A DNA stretch of 64,000 bases from Dyella jiangningensis. Its GTDB lineage: Bacteria > Pseudomonadota > Gammaproteobacteria > Xanthomonadales > Rhodanobacteraceae. Numbering within the stretch: the stretch's first letter is position 1; each line of letters opens with the position of its first letter. The notes beneath the pieces are model-generated. The model was not told the origin of the DNA, ran no database searches, and worked only from the letters and a program-made list of their open reading frames with translations. Below are positions 1 to 8,510 of the stretch, in pieces. The stretch lies in NCBI GenBank assembly GCA_000632805.1, contig CP007444.1, positions 3,212,772 through 3,276,771 on the forward strand. Reading direction: 5' to 3'. The position numbers and the translations under genes are program-made.

Positions 1-1
1 A

Positions 2-1498
2 CATGAAATCGCCGCCACTGCCACAGCCGCCGACCTCGCCGATGCCGGCACGCCGGTGCACATCGAAGTGGTGATGAAACTGCAGAACCGTTCCACGCTC
101 GACGACTTCATCGCAGCCTCGCACAACCCGAACAGCGCGGCCTACCACAGCAAGCTCAGCGCGTCGGATGCCGTCGCGATGTTCTCCCCCAGCGCCGCGC
201 AGGTGCAGGCGGTGGTCGATCACCTGAGCAAGGCCGGCTTCAGCCACATCACGGTGGCGCCGAACCGCATGCTGATCTCCGCCGATGGCAATGCCGGCGC
301 CGCGCAGGCCGCTTTCGCTACCCGCCTGATCAAGGCGCATGATGCCGAGGGTCGCGATGCCTACGCCAACATTGATGACGCCAAGGTGCCGGCGGAGCTC
401 GCCGATTCCGTGCTCTCCGTCGTCGGCCTGCAGACCGTGTCGCACGCGCACACCATGCTCAAGCCGGCCGATCGCATCGGCACCCATGCCACCACCGGCG
501 TGACGGGTCATAACCCAACCACCTTCCCCACCATCTACAACGCCGGCAGCACGCCGACGGCCTCGACCATCACGGTGGGCATCATCAGCGACGGCGACAT
601 GACGCAGCCGCTGAAGGACCTCACCGCCTTCACCACGGCCAACAGCCTGCCGGCCGTCAACACGCAGGTGATCGTGGTCGGCACGCCCGGCACCGACACC
701 AGTGGCACGCCGGAATGGGACCTGGACAGCCAGGACATCGTCGGCATGTCGGGCGGCGTCGGCAAGCTGATCTTCTACGCCGCCAATTCGCTCAGCAACA
801 GCGCGCTGACCGCGGCCTACAACCAGGCCGTCAGCGACAACCAGGCGCGCGTGATCAACGTGTCGCTCGGTGAATGCGAAACCAGTGCCTACAACGACGG
901 TTCGATGGCCGCCGACGACCAGATCTTCGCGCTGGGCGTATCGCAGGGTCAGACGTTCTCCGTGTCTACCGGCGACTCCGGCTCCAACGAGTGCACCAAG
1001 GCACCGCGCGGCACCACGCCGAGCTATCCGGCGAGTTCGCCGTACGTGGTGGCGGTCAGTGGCACCACGCTCACCACCGGCACCGGCACCGGCAACAGCT
1101 GGGCTGGCGAAACGCTGTGGTCGAAGGCTGGTGGCAGCCCGAGCACGGTCGAACCGAAACCGAGCTGGCAGACGCAGGGCGGCGGCACCACGCGTGACGT
1201 GGCCGACGTCGCGATGGATGCCGATCCGAACTCGGGCTCCATCATCATCGTCAACGGCAGCAACGCGCAGTACGGCGGCACCAGCCTGGCCGCGCCGCTG
1301 TTCGCGGCCACCTGGGCGCGCATGCTCGCCGGACATTCCACGCTGGGCTTTGCCGGTCCGCATCTGTACCAGGTGCCGACCAACAGCTACCACGACATCA
1401 CGTCGGGCAGTAACGGTGGCGAAACCGCGACCGTCGGTTGGGATTACGCCAGCGGCTTCGGCAGCACGATCGTGACCAATCTCAACAGCAATCTCTGA
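2..1498 (+). CDS. S53 (sedolisin/kumamolisin-type) serine-carboxyl peptidase, 5' end outside window
   Basis: Secreted endopeptidase of MEROPS family S53, active at acid pH in characterised members. The reading frame is open to the left edge, so the true start and signal peptide lie outside. Counting from the GTG at 56, residues about 1-130 resemble the activation prodomain and the rest is the subtilisin-like catalytic domain. The sedolisin Glu/Asp pair is in EWDLD (E about 220, D about 224), the oxyanion Asp is in STGDSG, and the nucleophile is in GGTSLAAP (Ser about 410). A calcium-loop-like segment, GWDYASGFG, is at the C-terminus. No C-terminal extension (such as PKD or P-domain) follows. 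The family is certain; the substrate cannot be told. Confidence 0.93.
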   Translation, partial: HEIAATATAADLADAGTPVHIEVVMKLQNRSTLDDFIAASHNPNSAAYHSKLSASDAVAMFSPSAAQVQAVVDHLSKAGFSHITVAPNRMLISADGNAGAAQAAFATRLIKAHDAEGRDAYANIDDAKVPAELADSVLSVVGLQTVSHAHTMLKPADRIGTHATTGVTGHNPTTFPTIYNAGSTPTASTITVGIISDGDMTQPLKDLTAFTTANSLPAVNTQVIVVGTPGTDTSGTPEWDLDSQDIVGMSGGVGKLIFYAANSLSNSALTAAYNQAVSDNQARVINVSLGECETSAYNDGSMAADDQIFALGVSQGQTFSVSTGDSGSNECTKAPRGTTPSYPASSPYVVAVSGTTLTTGTGTGNSWAGETLWSKAGGSPSTVEPKPSWQTQGGGTTRDVADVAMDADPNSGSIIIVNGSNAQYGGTSLAAPLFAATWARMLAGHSTLGFAGPHLYQVPTNSYHDITSGSNGGETATVGWDYASGFGSTIVTNLNSNL

Positions 1499-1524
1499 AG
1501 CCGTTGACGCAAATGTAAGCACGC

Positions 1525-1557
1525 GGGGCCTTCGCATCGAAGGCCCCGTTTTCTTTT
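1525..1557 (+). terminator. Rho-independent terminator of the S53 peptidase gene
   Basis: A perfect 10-bp stem (GGGGCCTTCG / CGAAGGCCCC) with a 3-nt loop is followed by GTTTTCTTTT, 27 bp after the peptidase stop codon. Confidence 0.9.
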
Positions 1558-1604
1558 GGCGAGAAAACAAAATGCGGCACGCGCGAACAACCACATGCTT
1601 GGCT

Positions 1605-1642
1605 CACAACAAAACACCACCGCTCTTTCGGGCGGTGGTGTT
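1605..1642 (-). terminator. Terminator of the RcnB-like gene
   Basis: An 11-bp perfect stem AACACCACCGC / GCGGTGGTGTT, read on the minus strand, runs into TTTTGTTGTG just after the minus-strand gene that stops at 1666. It lies tail to tail with the terminator of the peptidase gene. Confidence 0.8.
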
Positions 1643-1665
1643 GGCGAGCCATGCGGTGGTGGCGA

Positions 1666-2070
1666 TCAGAAACCGGCGGCGATATCGATGACCACGCCGC
1701 TGGAAATCAGCGTCAGGTAGAACTGGCCGCCATCGGCGCGCACCCAGCGGTAGCCCGGATCCGGACGGCGCAGGTGATACCGCTCGTAGTCGGTGACGTA
1801 GTAGTCGCGCGAATAGTAGTAGTCCGGCAGGCGGTCGCCCTTCTTGTACCAGCCCTTGTGCTTGCCGTTGTCGTGGCGCCCCTCGTCCTTGGGATTGTGC
1901 CCGCGGCCCTGGCCGCCGTCGTCCCAACGGGCATCGTCATCGTTGCCGCCGCCATTACCGTTGCCGTTGCCATGGCCGTTTCCGTGGCCGTGCCCCTGCG
2001 GCGAGGCAAGGACCACTCCGCTGCCTGCGAGCAGGGCTGCCGCAACGACGAATGAAAATAGGCGCTTCAT
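1666..2070 (-). CDS. RcnB-family periplasmic protein with Gly/His/Asn repeat
   Basis: 134-aa exported protein. The start at 2070 was chosen because GGAG lies 7 nt upstream and the first residues (MKRLFSFVVAAALLAGSG) form a signal peptide; the open frame extends further up without a better site. A Gly/His/Asn/Asp-rich segment (about residues 27-55, GHGNGHGNGNGN type) precedes the C-terminal RcnB domain, recognisable by GDRLPDYYYSRDYYVTDY, then YHLRRPDPGYRWVR, ending in a GVVIDI strand. RcnB of E. coli is a periplasmic factor in nickel/cobalt homeostasis; metal binding here is only inferred. Transcribed divergently from the repeat protein at 2501. Confidence 0.82.
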   Translation of the reverse strand: MKRLFSFVVAAALLAGSGVVLASPQGHGHGNGHGNGNGNGGGNDDDARWDDGGQGRGHNPKDEGRHDNGKHKGWYKKGDRLPDYYYSRDYYVTDYERYHLRRPDPGYRWVRADGGQFYLTLISSGVVIDIAAGF

Positions 2071-2500
2071 GTTGACTCCGTACAAGGCGTGGAAATGTTC
2101 GATGGGCGCCGCCGTATTGAACTCAGCCGGCGCGGCGACAACATCGCACAAAAATTCGACCTGCGCGCCACGCGTCCTAAGGAAACGCTAAGCGAAGTCG
2201 CTATTTCCTCGCCCTCATTACGCTTCCACGCACACAGCTTCACGCAAGAAAACCCCTTGTTTTCTGCGACTTCGCGCACGGAAAGAACGGCTCCTTGACT
2301 GGCTGCTGAAGGATTTTTTTCTGGTTGCTGAACTTGCGCGCGCGCACTCTTTTCTTGCGCCGTCGAGTCCGCCAGTATCCGCGACCGAGGCCGTCGGGTG
2401 AGCATGCGTTTGCAGCACTACCGCGCGGCAGATGCGGAGTTCATCTGATGCCCTTGCGGCGCCTCGAAGGGAACGAATCATCACCTTCAAGGGGCAATCG
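2071..2500. other. Divergent intergenic region (430 bp)
   Basis: Spacer between the RcnB-like gene and the divergent repeat-protein gene; it must hold both promoters. A short AAAAC/GTTTT hairpin sits at about 2249-2264 and the region is less GC-rich than its surroundings. No convincing gene or named operator was seen. Confidence 0.5.
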
Positions 2501-3229
2501 ATGAAAAAGCACGTACATGTACTCACCGCGTTGAGCGTGGCCGTTGGCCTGTGCATGGGCAGCTCGCTGGCGTTGGCCGACACCGCGCCGACCACGCAGA
2601 CCGCACCGACGAGCGGACAGGAAAGCACCAAGCTCGCCTCCTCCTACACCACGTTCGCCGGCTCCACCACCAACGCACAGGCGCTGGTCACGGGCCTGCG
2701 CAGCGGCACCGCCATCGTGCTGGTGACGCCGGCAACGGCGACCACGCCTGCCGTGCAGACCACCTTTACCCCGACCACGGGCCAGATGGGCTACGGCAAC
2801 GTCAACATTTCGCTGGCGCTGGCCCAGGCCGAGCTGACGGCGGCTGGCATCACGCAGCCGACGGCTGCGCAGCTCGAAGCCGCGTTGAACGGCGGCACGG
2901 TGACCGGTCCGAACGGCCCGGTGCAACTCACCGGCGTGCTCGCGCTGCGTGCCGATGGCCAGGGCTGGGGCAACATCGCCAAGGCGCTGGGCTTCAAGCT
3001 GGGCGAAATCATGAGCGCCGCCAAGGCCCATGGCCCCGTGCCGGATAGCGCCGACATCGCGCACGGCGAAAAGACCGACAAGGCCGGCCACGCCGACAAG
3101 GCGGACAAGGTCGCCAAGGCCGACCATCCCGACAAGGCCGACCGCCCGGACAAGCCGGATCATCCGGACAAGCCCGAAAAGCCGGAAAAGCCCGAGCGCC
3201 CCGACAAGCCCGAGCACGGCGGCCGCTGA
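2501..3229 (+). CDS. Exported protein of unknown function with Lys/Pro/Asp repeat tail
   Basis: 242 aa. The start has an AAGGGG ribosome site 6 nt upstream and gives a clean signal peptide (MKKHVHVLTALSVAVGLCMG ... LALA|DT). The middle (about 30-175) is Thr/Ala/Gly-rich with predicted structure, including a segment GWGNIAKALGFKLGEIM that reads as an amphipathic helix. The last 60 or so residues are a degenerate repeat of HADKADK, HPDKAD and RPDKPD units passing into KPEKPE, charged and proline-rich, of the kind seen in periplasm- or wall-spanning linkers. I do not recognise the family. It may be cotranscribed in part with the barrel gene at 3306, through the intervening terminator. Confidence 0.8.
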   Translation: MKKHVHVLTALSVAVGLCMGSSLALADTAPTTQTAPTSGQESTKLASSYTTFAGSTTNAQALVTGLRSGTAIVLVTPATATTPAVQTTFTPTTGQMGYGNVNISLALAQAELTAAGITQPTAAQLEAALNGGTVTGPNGPVQLTGVLALRADGQGWGNIAKALGFKLGEIMSAAKAHGPVPDSADIAHGEKTDKAGHADKADKVAKADHPDKADRPDKPDHPDKPEKPEKPERPDKPEHGGR

Positions 3230-3252
3230 TAACAACAATTCTCGACTTGCGT

Positions 3253-3284
3253 GGAGGCCTCTCTTGGGGCCTCCCGTTTCTTTT
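3253..3284 (+). terminator. Intercistronic terminator/attenuator
   Basis: GGAGGCC / GGCCTCC, a 7-bp stem with an 8-nt loop followed by CGTTTCTTTT, between the repeat protein and the barrel gene. It would end or attenuate transcription between the two. Confidence 0.7.
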
Positions 3285-3305
3285 GCTACGCCCTAGGAAG
3301 AACTC

Positions 3306-4154
3306 ATGAATCTGAAGAACACCAGCACCCTATGCGCCCTTGGCGTTCTGGGCCTGATGGCGCAGGCAGCGCATGCCGATGACAGCTCGACCGTCAAGGT
3401 CGGCGCCGGCATCGACTACACCACCGGCAAGTACGGCACGTCGACCACGACCGACATCACGCAGGTGCCGGTGACCCTCGGCTACGAGATCGACAGCTGG
3501 TCGTTCAAGCTGGACGTGCCGTACATCCATGTGTCCGGTGCCGACAACGTCATCCCTGGCATTGGTCCGGTGAAGAACAACAACCCGAACGGTCGCGGCA
3601 AGGGCAAGGGCAACGGTAACGGCAACTCGCAGGGCGGCGGCACCACGCCGACGACCGCGACGACCGGCTCCGCATCGGGCCTGGGCGACATCACCGCGTC
3701 AGCCACGTACGAGGCCTACACCAATAGCGCCGCGCAGTTCGGCATCGATCTCACCGGCAAGATCAAGTTCGGTACGGCCGACGAGAACAAGGGCCTGGGC
3801 ACCGGCAAGAACGACTACACCTTCAGCGTCGACACGTACAAGGGCTTCGGCGCGTGGACCGTGTTCGGCGGCGTGAGCTACACCTGGCTCGGCAGCTCGC
3901 AGTACATCCAGCTCAACGACGTGTTCGGCGCCAACGTGGGCGCGAGCTACAAGCTCGACACGCACAGCAGCTTCGGCGCGTACTACGACTACCGCGAGAA
4001 GGCATCGGACACCAGCTTCGCGCGCAACGAACTCACCGGCTACTACGCCTACAAGTTCGCCAGCGGCTGGAAGGCCCAGGCATACGTGACCAAGGGCTTC
4101 ACCGACGGCAGCCCGGACTGGGGTGTCGGCGCGACGGTCGTTTACTCGTTCTGA
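3306..4154 (+). CDS. Outer-membrane beta-barrel protein (MetA-pathway/transporter-like)
   Basis: 282 aa. A signal peptide (MNLKNTSTLCALGVLGLMAQ ... AHA|DD) is followed by alternating amphipathic strands (VKVGAGIDYTTGKYG, VPVTLGYEIDSWSFKLDVPY) and a final strand ending in VVYSF, the terminal aromatic typical of BAM-assembled barrels. Organisation resembles the phenol-degradation MetA-type transporter family. An inserted Gly/Lys/Asn run (GRGKGKGNGNGNSQGGG, about residues 95-115) probably forms a flexible surface loop. A GGAAG ribosome site precedes the ATG. The substrate is unknown. Confidence 0.75.
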   Translation: MNLKNTSTLCALGVLGLMAQAAHADDSSTVKVGAGIDYTTGKYGTSTTTDITQVPVTLGYEIDSWSFKLDVPYIHVSGADNVIPGIGPVKNNNPNGRGKGKGNGNGNSQGGGTTPTTATTGSASGLGDITASATYEAYTNSAAQFGIDLTGKIKFGTADENKGLGTGKNDYTFSVDTYKGFGAWTVFGGVSYTWLGSSQYIQLNDVFGANVGASYKLDTHSSFGAYYDYREKASDTSFARNELTGYYAYKFASGWKAQAYVTKGFTDGSPDWGVGATVVYSF

Positions 4155-4200
4155 TCTACCCCCAACGATGTCGTGACAGCATCGGATGCGGGCTTCACGG

Positions 4201-4226
4201 CGGCGCCTTCGGGCGCCGTTCGTGTT
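4201..4226 (+). terminator. Terminator of the barrel gene, probably bidirectional
   Basis: CGGCGCC-TTCG-GGCGCCG, a 7-bp stem with a stable UUCG-type tetraloop followed by TTCGTGTTT. It abuts the stop codon of the convergent SRPBCC gene at 4227. Confidence 0.75.
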
Positions 4227-4679
4227 TCAGGTACGCGACTCGACGTATCGCTTGAATACCTCGAGCGTTCCTGCCCAGTAGAACCGGAGGTGATGATAGA
4301 TCGACGCCGTGGGAAAGCCGCTGGCTGAGAGCGACAGCAGCGTGCCGTCGCCCTCCGCTTCCATCACGAAATCGAGCGTGGTGTGGTTCGACGGCTGCGC
4401 CGGCAAGCCGGACAGCGAACTGAGATGGCTGTACGCCAGCCGCTTCATCGGTTCGAAGGCCAGCAGTAGGCCTGCATTTTCAAAGGGCACATGGTGAATG
4501 CCGCGCACGACGAAGCGGCTACCCACCTGCCACGTGGTTTCCACGTGCACGTGCATCGATGGATCGCCCATCCATGCGCCCATGTGCTCGCTGGATGCGA
4601 AATTGCTCCACGCCATCGCGACGGGCGCGGCGATCTGCACGACTTCGTTGAAACGCTCGGGAACAACGTTCTCTGGCAT
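4227..4679 (-). CDS. SRPBCC (AHSA1/START-like) domain protein
   Basis: 150-aa cytosolic protein made of a single helix-grip fold. The opening motif is VVQIAAPVAMAWSNFASSEHM, followed by the typical turn WQVGSRFVVRG, the strand pattern ending TTLDFVMEAEGDGTLLSLSASGF and a long C-terminal helix (LRFYWAGTLEVFKRYVESR). This is the AHSA1-like branch (activator of Hsp90 ATPase homologue), whose bacterial members bind hydrophobic ligands and mostly lack a known role. Convergent with the barrel gene. Confidence 0.85.
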   Translation of the reverse strand: MPENVVPERFNEVVQIAAPVAMAWSNFASSEHMGAWMGDPSMHVHVETTWQVGSRFVVRGIHHVPFENAGLLLAFEPMKRLAYSHLSSLSGLPAQPSNHTTLDFVMEAEGDGTLLSLSASGFPTASIYHHLRFYWAGTLEVFKRYVESRT

Positions 4680-4842
4680 GTGACTTTGCCGACGCGTGGC
4701 AACACGCGTTCTGGAAGGGTCTTATAGCGCAATGGCGTTGCCGCTCGCCCGTGCCGGGGCGACACGCTCGCGCAGCCATGGGGCGAGCCAACTCGACCGC
4801 CTGCCACCGCTCGCCACGATCCGGCGAGCGATGGCGGCACCG

Positions 4843-5706
4843 TCACTCGGCGGCTATGGCGTTCAACTCGGCCAGCATCTCGTCACTCAATACCCGTTGC
4901 GAGGCCTGCATGTTCTCGCGCAGGTGCGCTATCGACGATGTGCCGGGGATGAGCAAGACGTTCGGCGAACGGTGCAGCAGCCACGCCAGGGCAAGCTGCA
5001 TGGGTGTGGCCTGCACGCGCGCGGCCAGTGCGGACAATCCGGAAGATTGGATCGGGGTAAAACCGCCGAGCGGGAAGAACGGAACGAAAGCGATGCCCTG
5101 TCCTGCCAGTTCGTCGACCAGTGCATCGTCCGTGCGCTGTACCAAGTTGTACTGGTTCTGCACGCACACGATCGGCGTGATGCGCTGTGCCTCGGCAACC
5201 TGGGTCGACGTGACATTGCTCAGGCCCACGTGCCGCACGAGGCCTTCGTGCTGCAACTGTGCGAGCGCCTCCACCTGGCGTGCGATTGAACCTTCGCTGG
5301 GCTCGTGGATGTTGCCCATCACGCGCAGGTTCACCACGTCGAGCGCGTCGAGACCGAGATTGCGAAGGTTGTCGTGCACGGAACGGCGAAGATCCTCCGG
5401 CTCCTGCGCCGGAAGCCACGCGCCATCGCCGTCGCGCACTGCGCCGACCTTAGTGACGATGAGCAAATCGTCCGGATAAGGATGCAGTGCCTCGCGAATG
5501 ATCTGATTGGTGACGTGCGGGCCGTAGAAGTCGCTGGTGTCGATGTGGTCGACGCCCAGCGCGACCGCTTCACGCAGCACGGCCAAGGCGGCGCCGCGGT
5601 CCTTCGGCGGGCCGAACACGCCTGGGCCGGCGAGCTGCATGGCGCCGTAGCCCATGCGGTTGATGGTTCGACCGGCGAATGAATAACTGAGAACGGGCGT
5701 AGACAT
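4843..5706 (-). CDS. pdxI: Aldo/keto reductase, PdxI (YdbC)-like pyridoxal reductase
   Basis: 287 aa with an ideal AAGGAGA ribosome site before the ATG at 5706. The protein follows E. coli PdxI/YdbC very closely from memory: NRMGYGAMQLAGPGVFGPP, HIDTSDFYGPHVTNQIIREA, NLGLDALDVVNLRVMG, VCVQNQYN, PFFPLGGFTP and LLIPGTSSIAHLRENM. PdxI reduces pyridoxal to pyridoxine with NADPH. The AKR Asp (HIDTSDFYG), Tyr and Lys (VTK) are present, but the usual catalytic His is replaced in the VNLR motif, as in that subfamily. Divergent from a LysR gene 95 bp away, its likely regulator. Confidence 0.87.
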   Translation of the reverse strand: MSTPVLSYSFAGRTINRMGYGAMQLAGPGVFGPPKDRGAALAVLREAVALGVDHIDTSDFYGPHVTNQIIREALHPYPDDLLIVTKVGAVRDGDGAWLPAQEPEDLRRSVHDNLRNLGLDALDVVNLRVMGNIHEPSEGSIARQVEALAQLQHEGLVRHVGLSNVTSTQVAEAQRITPIVCVQNQYNLVQRTDDALVDELAGQGIAFVPFFPLGGFTPIQSSGLSALAARVQATPMQLALAWLLHRSPNVLLIPGTSSIAHLRENMQASQRVLSDEMLAELNAIAAE

Positions 5707-5801
5707 GGGGGATCTCCTTGCGATGACACGCCCAATATGAGAGAGATTGCCCTGTCCGATAACCCCAATGAATCCGCACGGGCTGTGCGAAAAGGTAAAC
5801 A

Positions 5802-6755
5802 ATGGCCGTGGAGATGAATGACCTCGCCGCGTTCGTTTCGGTGGCGCGCGCCGGCGGCTTTCGGGATGCGGCTCGCACCGGCGGCATTTCCGCCTCGGGT
5901 CTCAGCACCGCGGTGCGACGGCTCGAAGCCCGCCTCGGCGTGCGATTGCTCAACCGCACCACCCGCAGCGTCGCGCCAACGGAAGCCGGCGAGCGGCTGC
6001 TGGAGCGCCTGACGCCCGCGCTGGCCGACATGGAAGCGGCGCTGGACGTGCTCAACCACTTCCGCGATCGCCCCGCAGGCACCCTGCGCCTGAACGTGCC
6101 GGCCGGCGTCGCGCGCACGGTGCTGCCGCCGATCCTGTTTCGCTTTCTCCAGCAGTACCCCGACATCCGCGTGGAGGTCACCGTCGAAGACAGCTTCGTG
6201 GATCTTCCATCGGCTGGCTGTGATGCGGGCATCCGCTACGACGAACGGCTGGAACCGAACATGATCGCCACGCCGATCGGCCCGCGCGTTCAGCGCTTTG
6301 CCACGGCGGCGTCGCCGGCGTATCTGGGCGCCCATGGCCGCCCGCAGCATCCGCGCGACCTGCTCGATCATGCCTGCCTGCGTGGCCGCTTTGCGGGCGG
6401 CGCCATGCCCACCTGGGATTTCGAGCGCAAGGGCGAAGTGCTGCGGCTGGATCCGACCGGTCCGCTCGTGATGCGGCCCGGTGCCGCCATCGACGTCGCG
6501 GTGGGCGCGGCGGTGGCCGGACTGGGCGTGATCCATCTGTACGAGGACATGCTGCGCCCGCATCTCGACAGCGGCGCACTCGAACCGATCCTCACGCCAT
6601 GGTGGCAGGCGTTCTCGGGTCCGTTTCTCTACTACGCCGGACGCCAGCATCTACCTGCGCCGCTACGGGCCTTCGTCGATTTCGTGAAGAGCGACACGGC
6701 AAGCCATGCAGCCCCGCCGGCATCGGGCCACAAGGCCAGACCACGCCGCGCCTGA
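5802..6755 (+). CDS. LysR-family transcriptional regulator
   Basis: 317 aa. Residues about 4-62 form the winged HTH (AFVSVARAGGFRDAARTGGI, then SGLSTAVRRLEARLGVRLLN and RTTRSVAPTEAGERLLE), a linker helix follows, and residues about 92-295 are the periplasmic-binding-protein-like effector domain. A second in-frame Met (residue 5) is possible as start. The short divergent spacing to the PdxI-like reductase suggests it controls that gene and itself, responding to an unknown metabolite. Confidence 0.93.
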   Translation: MAVEMNDLAAFVSVARAGGFRDAARTGGISASGLSTAVRRLEARLGVRLLNRTTRSVAPTEAGERLLERLTPALADMEAALDVLNHFRDRPAGTLRLNVPAGVARTVLPPILFRFLQQYPDIRVEVTVEDSFVDLPSAGCDAGIRYDERLEPNMIATPIGPRVQRFATAASPAYLGAHGRPQHPRDLLDHACLRGRFAGGAMPTWDFERKGEVLRLDPTGPLVMRPGAAIDVAVGAAVAGLGVIHLYEDMLRPHLDSGALEPILTPWWQAFSGPFLYYAGRQHLPAPLRAFVDFVKSDTASHAAPPASGHKARPRRA

Positions 6756-6829
6756 AGCACGCGGCCATCACGCCTGCGCTCCCGCTCTGCGCTACGCTGG
6801 CGCGAACGAGTGATCGGGAGGTTGCTGAC

Positions 6830-7126
6830 ATGCGTGCCCCCACCGGTTCCGTCGTCGGCCTCTGCGCCGCCTCGGCCACCATGAGCGCCCTCGGCATGGC
6901 TTTTCTCGGCTACTGGGGTGTGCACGAAGCATCGCCCTGGCACTGGCACGACGTGATCGCCGTCGTGCTCGCCTTCCTGGGTTTCGCTGCGTTGGCTTCC
7001 ACACCGTGGATCGTCACCACGCCCGTCGAGCACGAAAGCGAAGAGCGTATCGTGGCCGCGCGCCGCACCTTCGCCATCGGCACGGCGATGATCTGGCTGG
7101 CGGCGCTGATGACCGTGATCGGTTAA
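6830..7126 (+). CDS. Small inner-membrane protein, unknown
   Basis: 98 aa with a GGGAGG ribosome site 8 nt before the ATG. Three hydrophobic segments are visible (about residues 7-28, 38-60 and 79-97), separated by a charged loop containing PVEHESEERIVAARR. The family is not recognised. The frame is open upstream but only this start has a ribosome site. Confidence 0.7.
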   Translation: MRAPTGSVVGLCAASATMSALGMAFLGYWGVHEASPWHWHDVIAVVLAFLGFAALASTPWIVTTPVEHESEERIVAARRTFAIGTAMIWLAALMTVIG

Positions 7127-7145
7127 TGCCGCGCAAAGGCGCTCG

Positions 7146-7841
7146 CTAGAAGTAGCCACGCGAGGGTTCTTCGACGACCAGCTTGTCTCGCACGCCCGTC
7201 ACGCCAGGCACGTTTTCCACCAGCACGCGCAGCGCATCGCGCATGGCGACGTTGGTGACCACGCCATCGATATCGACTGCGCCCTGCGTCACGTCGACCT
7301 TGATGGCCGAACGGGTGATCCACGGACAACGCAGCATTTCCTGGTCGATGTTGCGGCGGATATCCGCATCGGACGCGTGGACCGTGGACTCTTCTTCCGG
7401 CAGCGCCTGGAGAAAGGCACGCATGAGATCGGCGCGGCTGAGGATGCCGGCGAGCTTGCCCTGGCGCACCACCGGAAGGCGCCTGACGCGATGCTTCTCC
7501 ATCAAGGCGACGGCGTCGGCCAAGGGCGCGGACTCCTCGATCGTCACCACGTCGCTGCTCATGAGGTCGCCCACGTGCCGGCTGTGGGTTTCCACATATT
7601 CCTTGGCCACGCGCTGGGGACCGACCACGATCTCCAGCCAGCGCGGCCGGTGGCGATCGGTGCCCATCTCGGCGCGCCGAAGCAGATCGCCTTCGGTAAG
7701 GATGCCCACCAGCTTGCCATCCTTGTCCACCACCGGAAGGCCACTGACCCTCGCGCCCAGCATGATGCGCATGGCCAGGGCCACGCTGTCGGTGACCAGT
7801 GCGGTGCGTACCTGCGCGTTCATCACATCGCTGACGTTCAT
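7146..7841 (-). CDS. CBS-domain pair plus BON domain protein
   Basis: 231 aa, cytosolic. Two CBS motifs form a Bateman module (DVMNAQVRTALVTDSVALAM ... GLPVVDKDGKLVGILTEGDLL, then DLMSSDVVTIEESAPLADAV ... RRLPVVRQGKLAGILSRADL), followed by a BON domain at about residues 155-225 (DIRRNIDQEMLRCPW, VTQGAVDIDGVVTNVAMRDA, PGVTGVRDKLVV). CBS pairs sense adenosyl nucleotides; BON domains bind membranes or phospholipids. Such fusions are common beside universal stress proteins. Start at MNVSDVMN, with GAGGT 8 nt upstream. Confidence 0.9.
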   Translation of the reverse strand: MNVSDVMNAQVRTALVTDSVALAMRIMLGARVSGLPVVDKDGKLVGILTEGDLLRRAEMGTDRHRPRWLEIVVGPQRVAKEYVETHSRHVGDLMSSDVVTIEESAPLADAVALMEKHRVRRLPVVRQGKLAGILSRADLMRAFLQALPEEESTVHASDADIRRNIDQEMLRCPWITRSAIKVDVTQGAVDIDGVVTNVAMRDALRVLVENVPGVTGVRDKLVVEEPSRGYF

Positions 7842-7928
7842 GGATCTGACCTCGCCAATGAAAGGGTGTTGCCGTATGACCCGATGGCAGCTGGCGCAAC
7901 GTCTGCACCTCGCCACCGATCGGGCGAG

Positions 7929-8510
7929 CTAATGCAGGTCCAGTGTGTGGATGACCTGGGTGTGGTCCCGTGGATCCAGCCGACAGTGAAATCCCAGGTA
8001 GCCGGCAAGATCGCGCATGGGCTGGTTCTCCGCGGCATCGATGGAAAACATCTGTGCAAAGCCATGGATGCGCGCGGTGTCGATGAGGTGACGCATGAGC
8101 AACACGCCCAGGCCCTGGCCCTGCCACTCGTCGGCAACGGTGACGGCGCACTCGCAACGCCTGCCACCGTCTTCGGCGCTGTACCGGCTTATGCCGATTT
8201 CGCGCAACGAGCCTCCTTCGTGGATGAGAGCAACGAACGCCACCCGACTATGCCCATCGACATCCATCAAGGCGTCGACAAGCGAGGCGTTGGCCTGGTT
8301 GAAGCTTTCGAGGAAGCGCATGCGTCGCGCCTGCGGGGAAAGGCGCGCGAGAAAAGCTTCCTCGTGCGCGCGGTCATCCGCGCGCAGCATGCGGATGAGC
8401 ACGGGCGTTCCATCGTGAAGCGGCTCGATCCAGTGATCCCCTTCAATCGGGTTCAGGAATGGCAGGAAAGGCCTCGGCGCTTCGGCGAGGCAGGGTATCG
8501 GCCTGGGCAT
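7929..8510 (-). CDS. GNAT-family N-acetyltransferase
   Basis: 193 aa. The GNAT fold is seen from IRMLRADDRAHEEAFLARLS through MRFLESFNQ, the strand RCECAVTVADEWQGQGLG (acetyl-CoA loop Q-x-x-G-x-G: QGQGLG) and the helix LMRHLIDTARIHGFAQMFSI. It resembles the acetyltransferase module of Pat/YfiQ-type protein acetylases, here alone without an acyl-CoA synthetase domain. The start is uncertain because no good ribosome site precedes 8510. Probably cotranscribed with the CBS-BON gene downstream (gap 87 bp). Confidence 0.85.
   Translation of the reverse strand: MPRPIPCLAEAPRPFLPFLNPIEGDHWIEPLHDGTPVLIRMLRADDRAHEEAFLARLSPQARRMRFLESFNQANASLVDALMDVDGHSRVAFVALIHEGGSLREIGISRYSAEDGGRRCECAVTVADEWQGQGLGVLLMRHLIDTARIHGFAQMFSIDAAENQPMRDLAGYLGFHCRLDPRDHTQVIHTLDLH

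Noticed and set aside
3050-3226. Tandem DNA repeat in the tail of the 2501 gene
   Set aside because: The nucleotide periodicity merely follows the DKAD/HPDKPD protein repeats; no separate DNA element.
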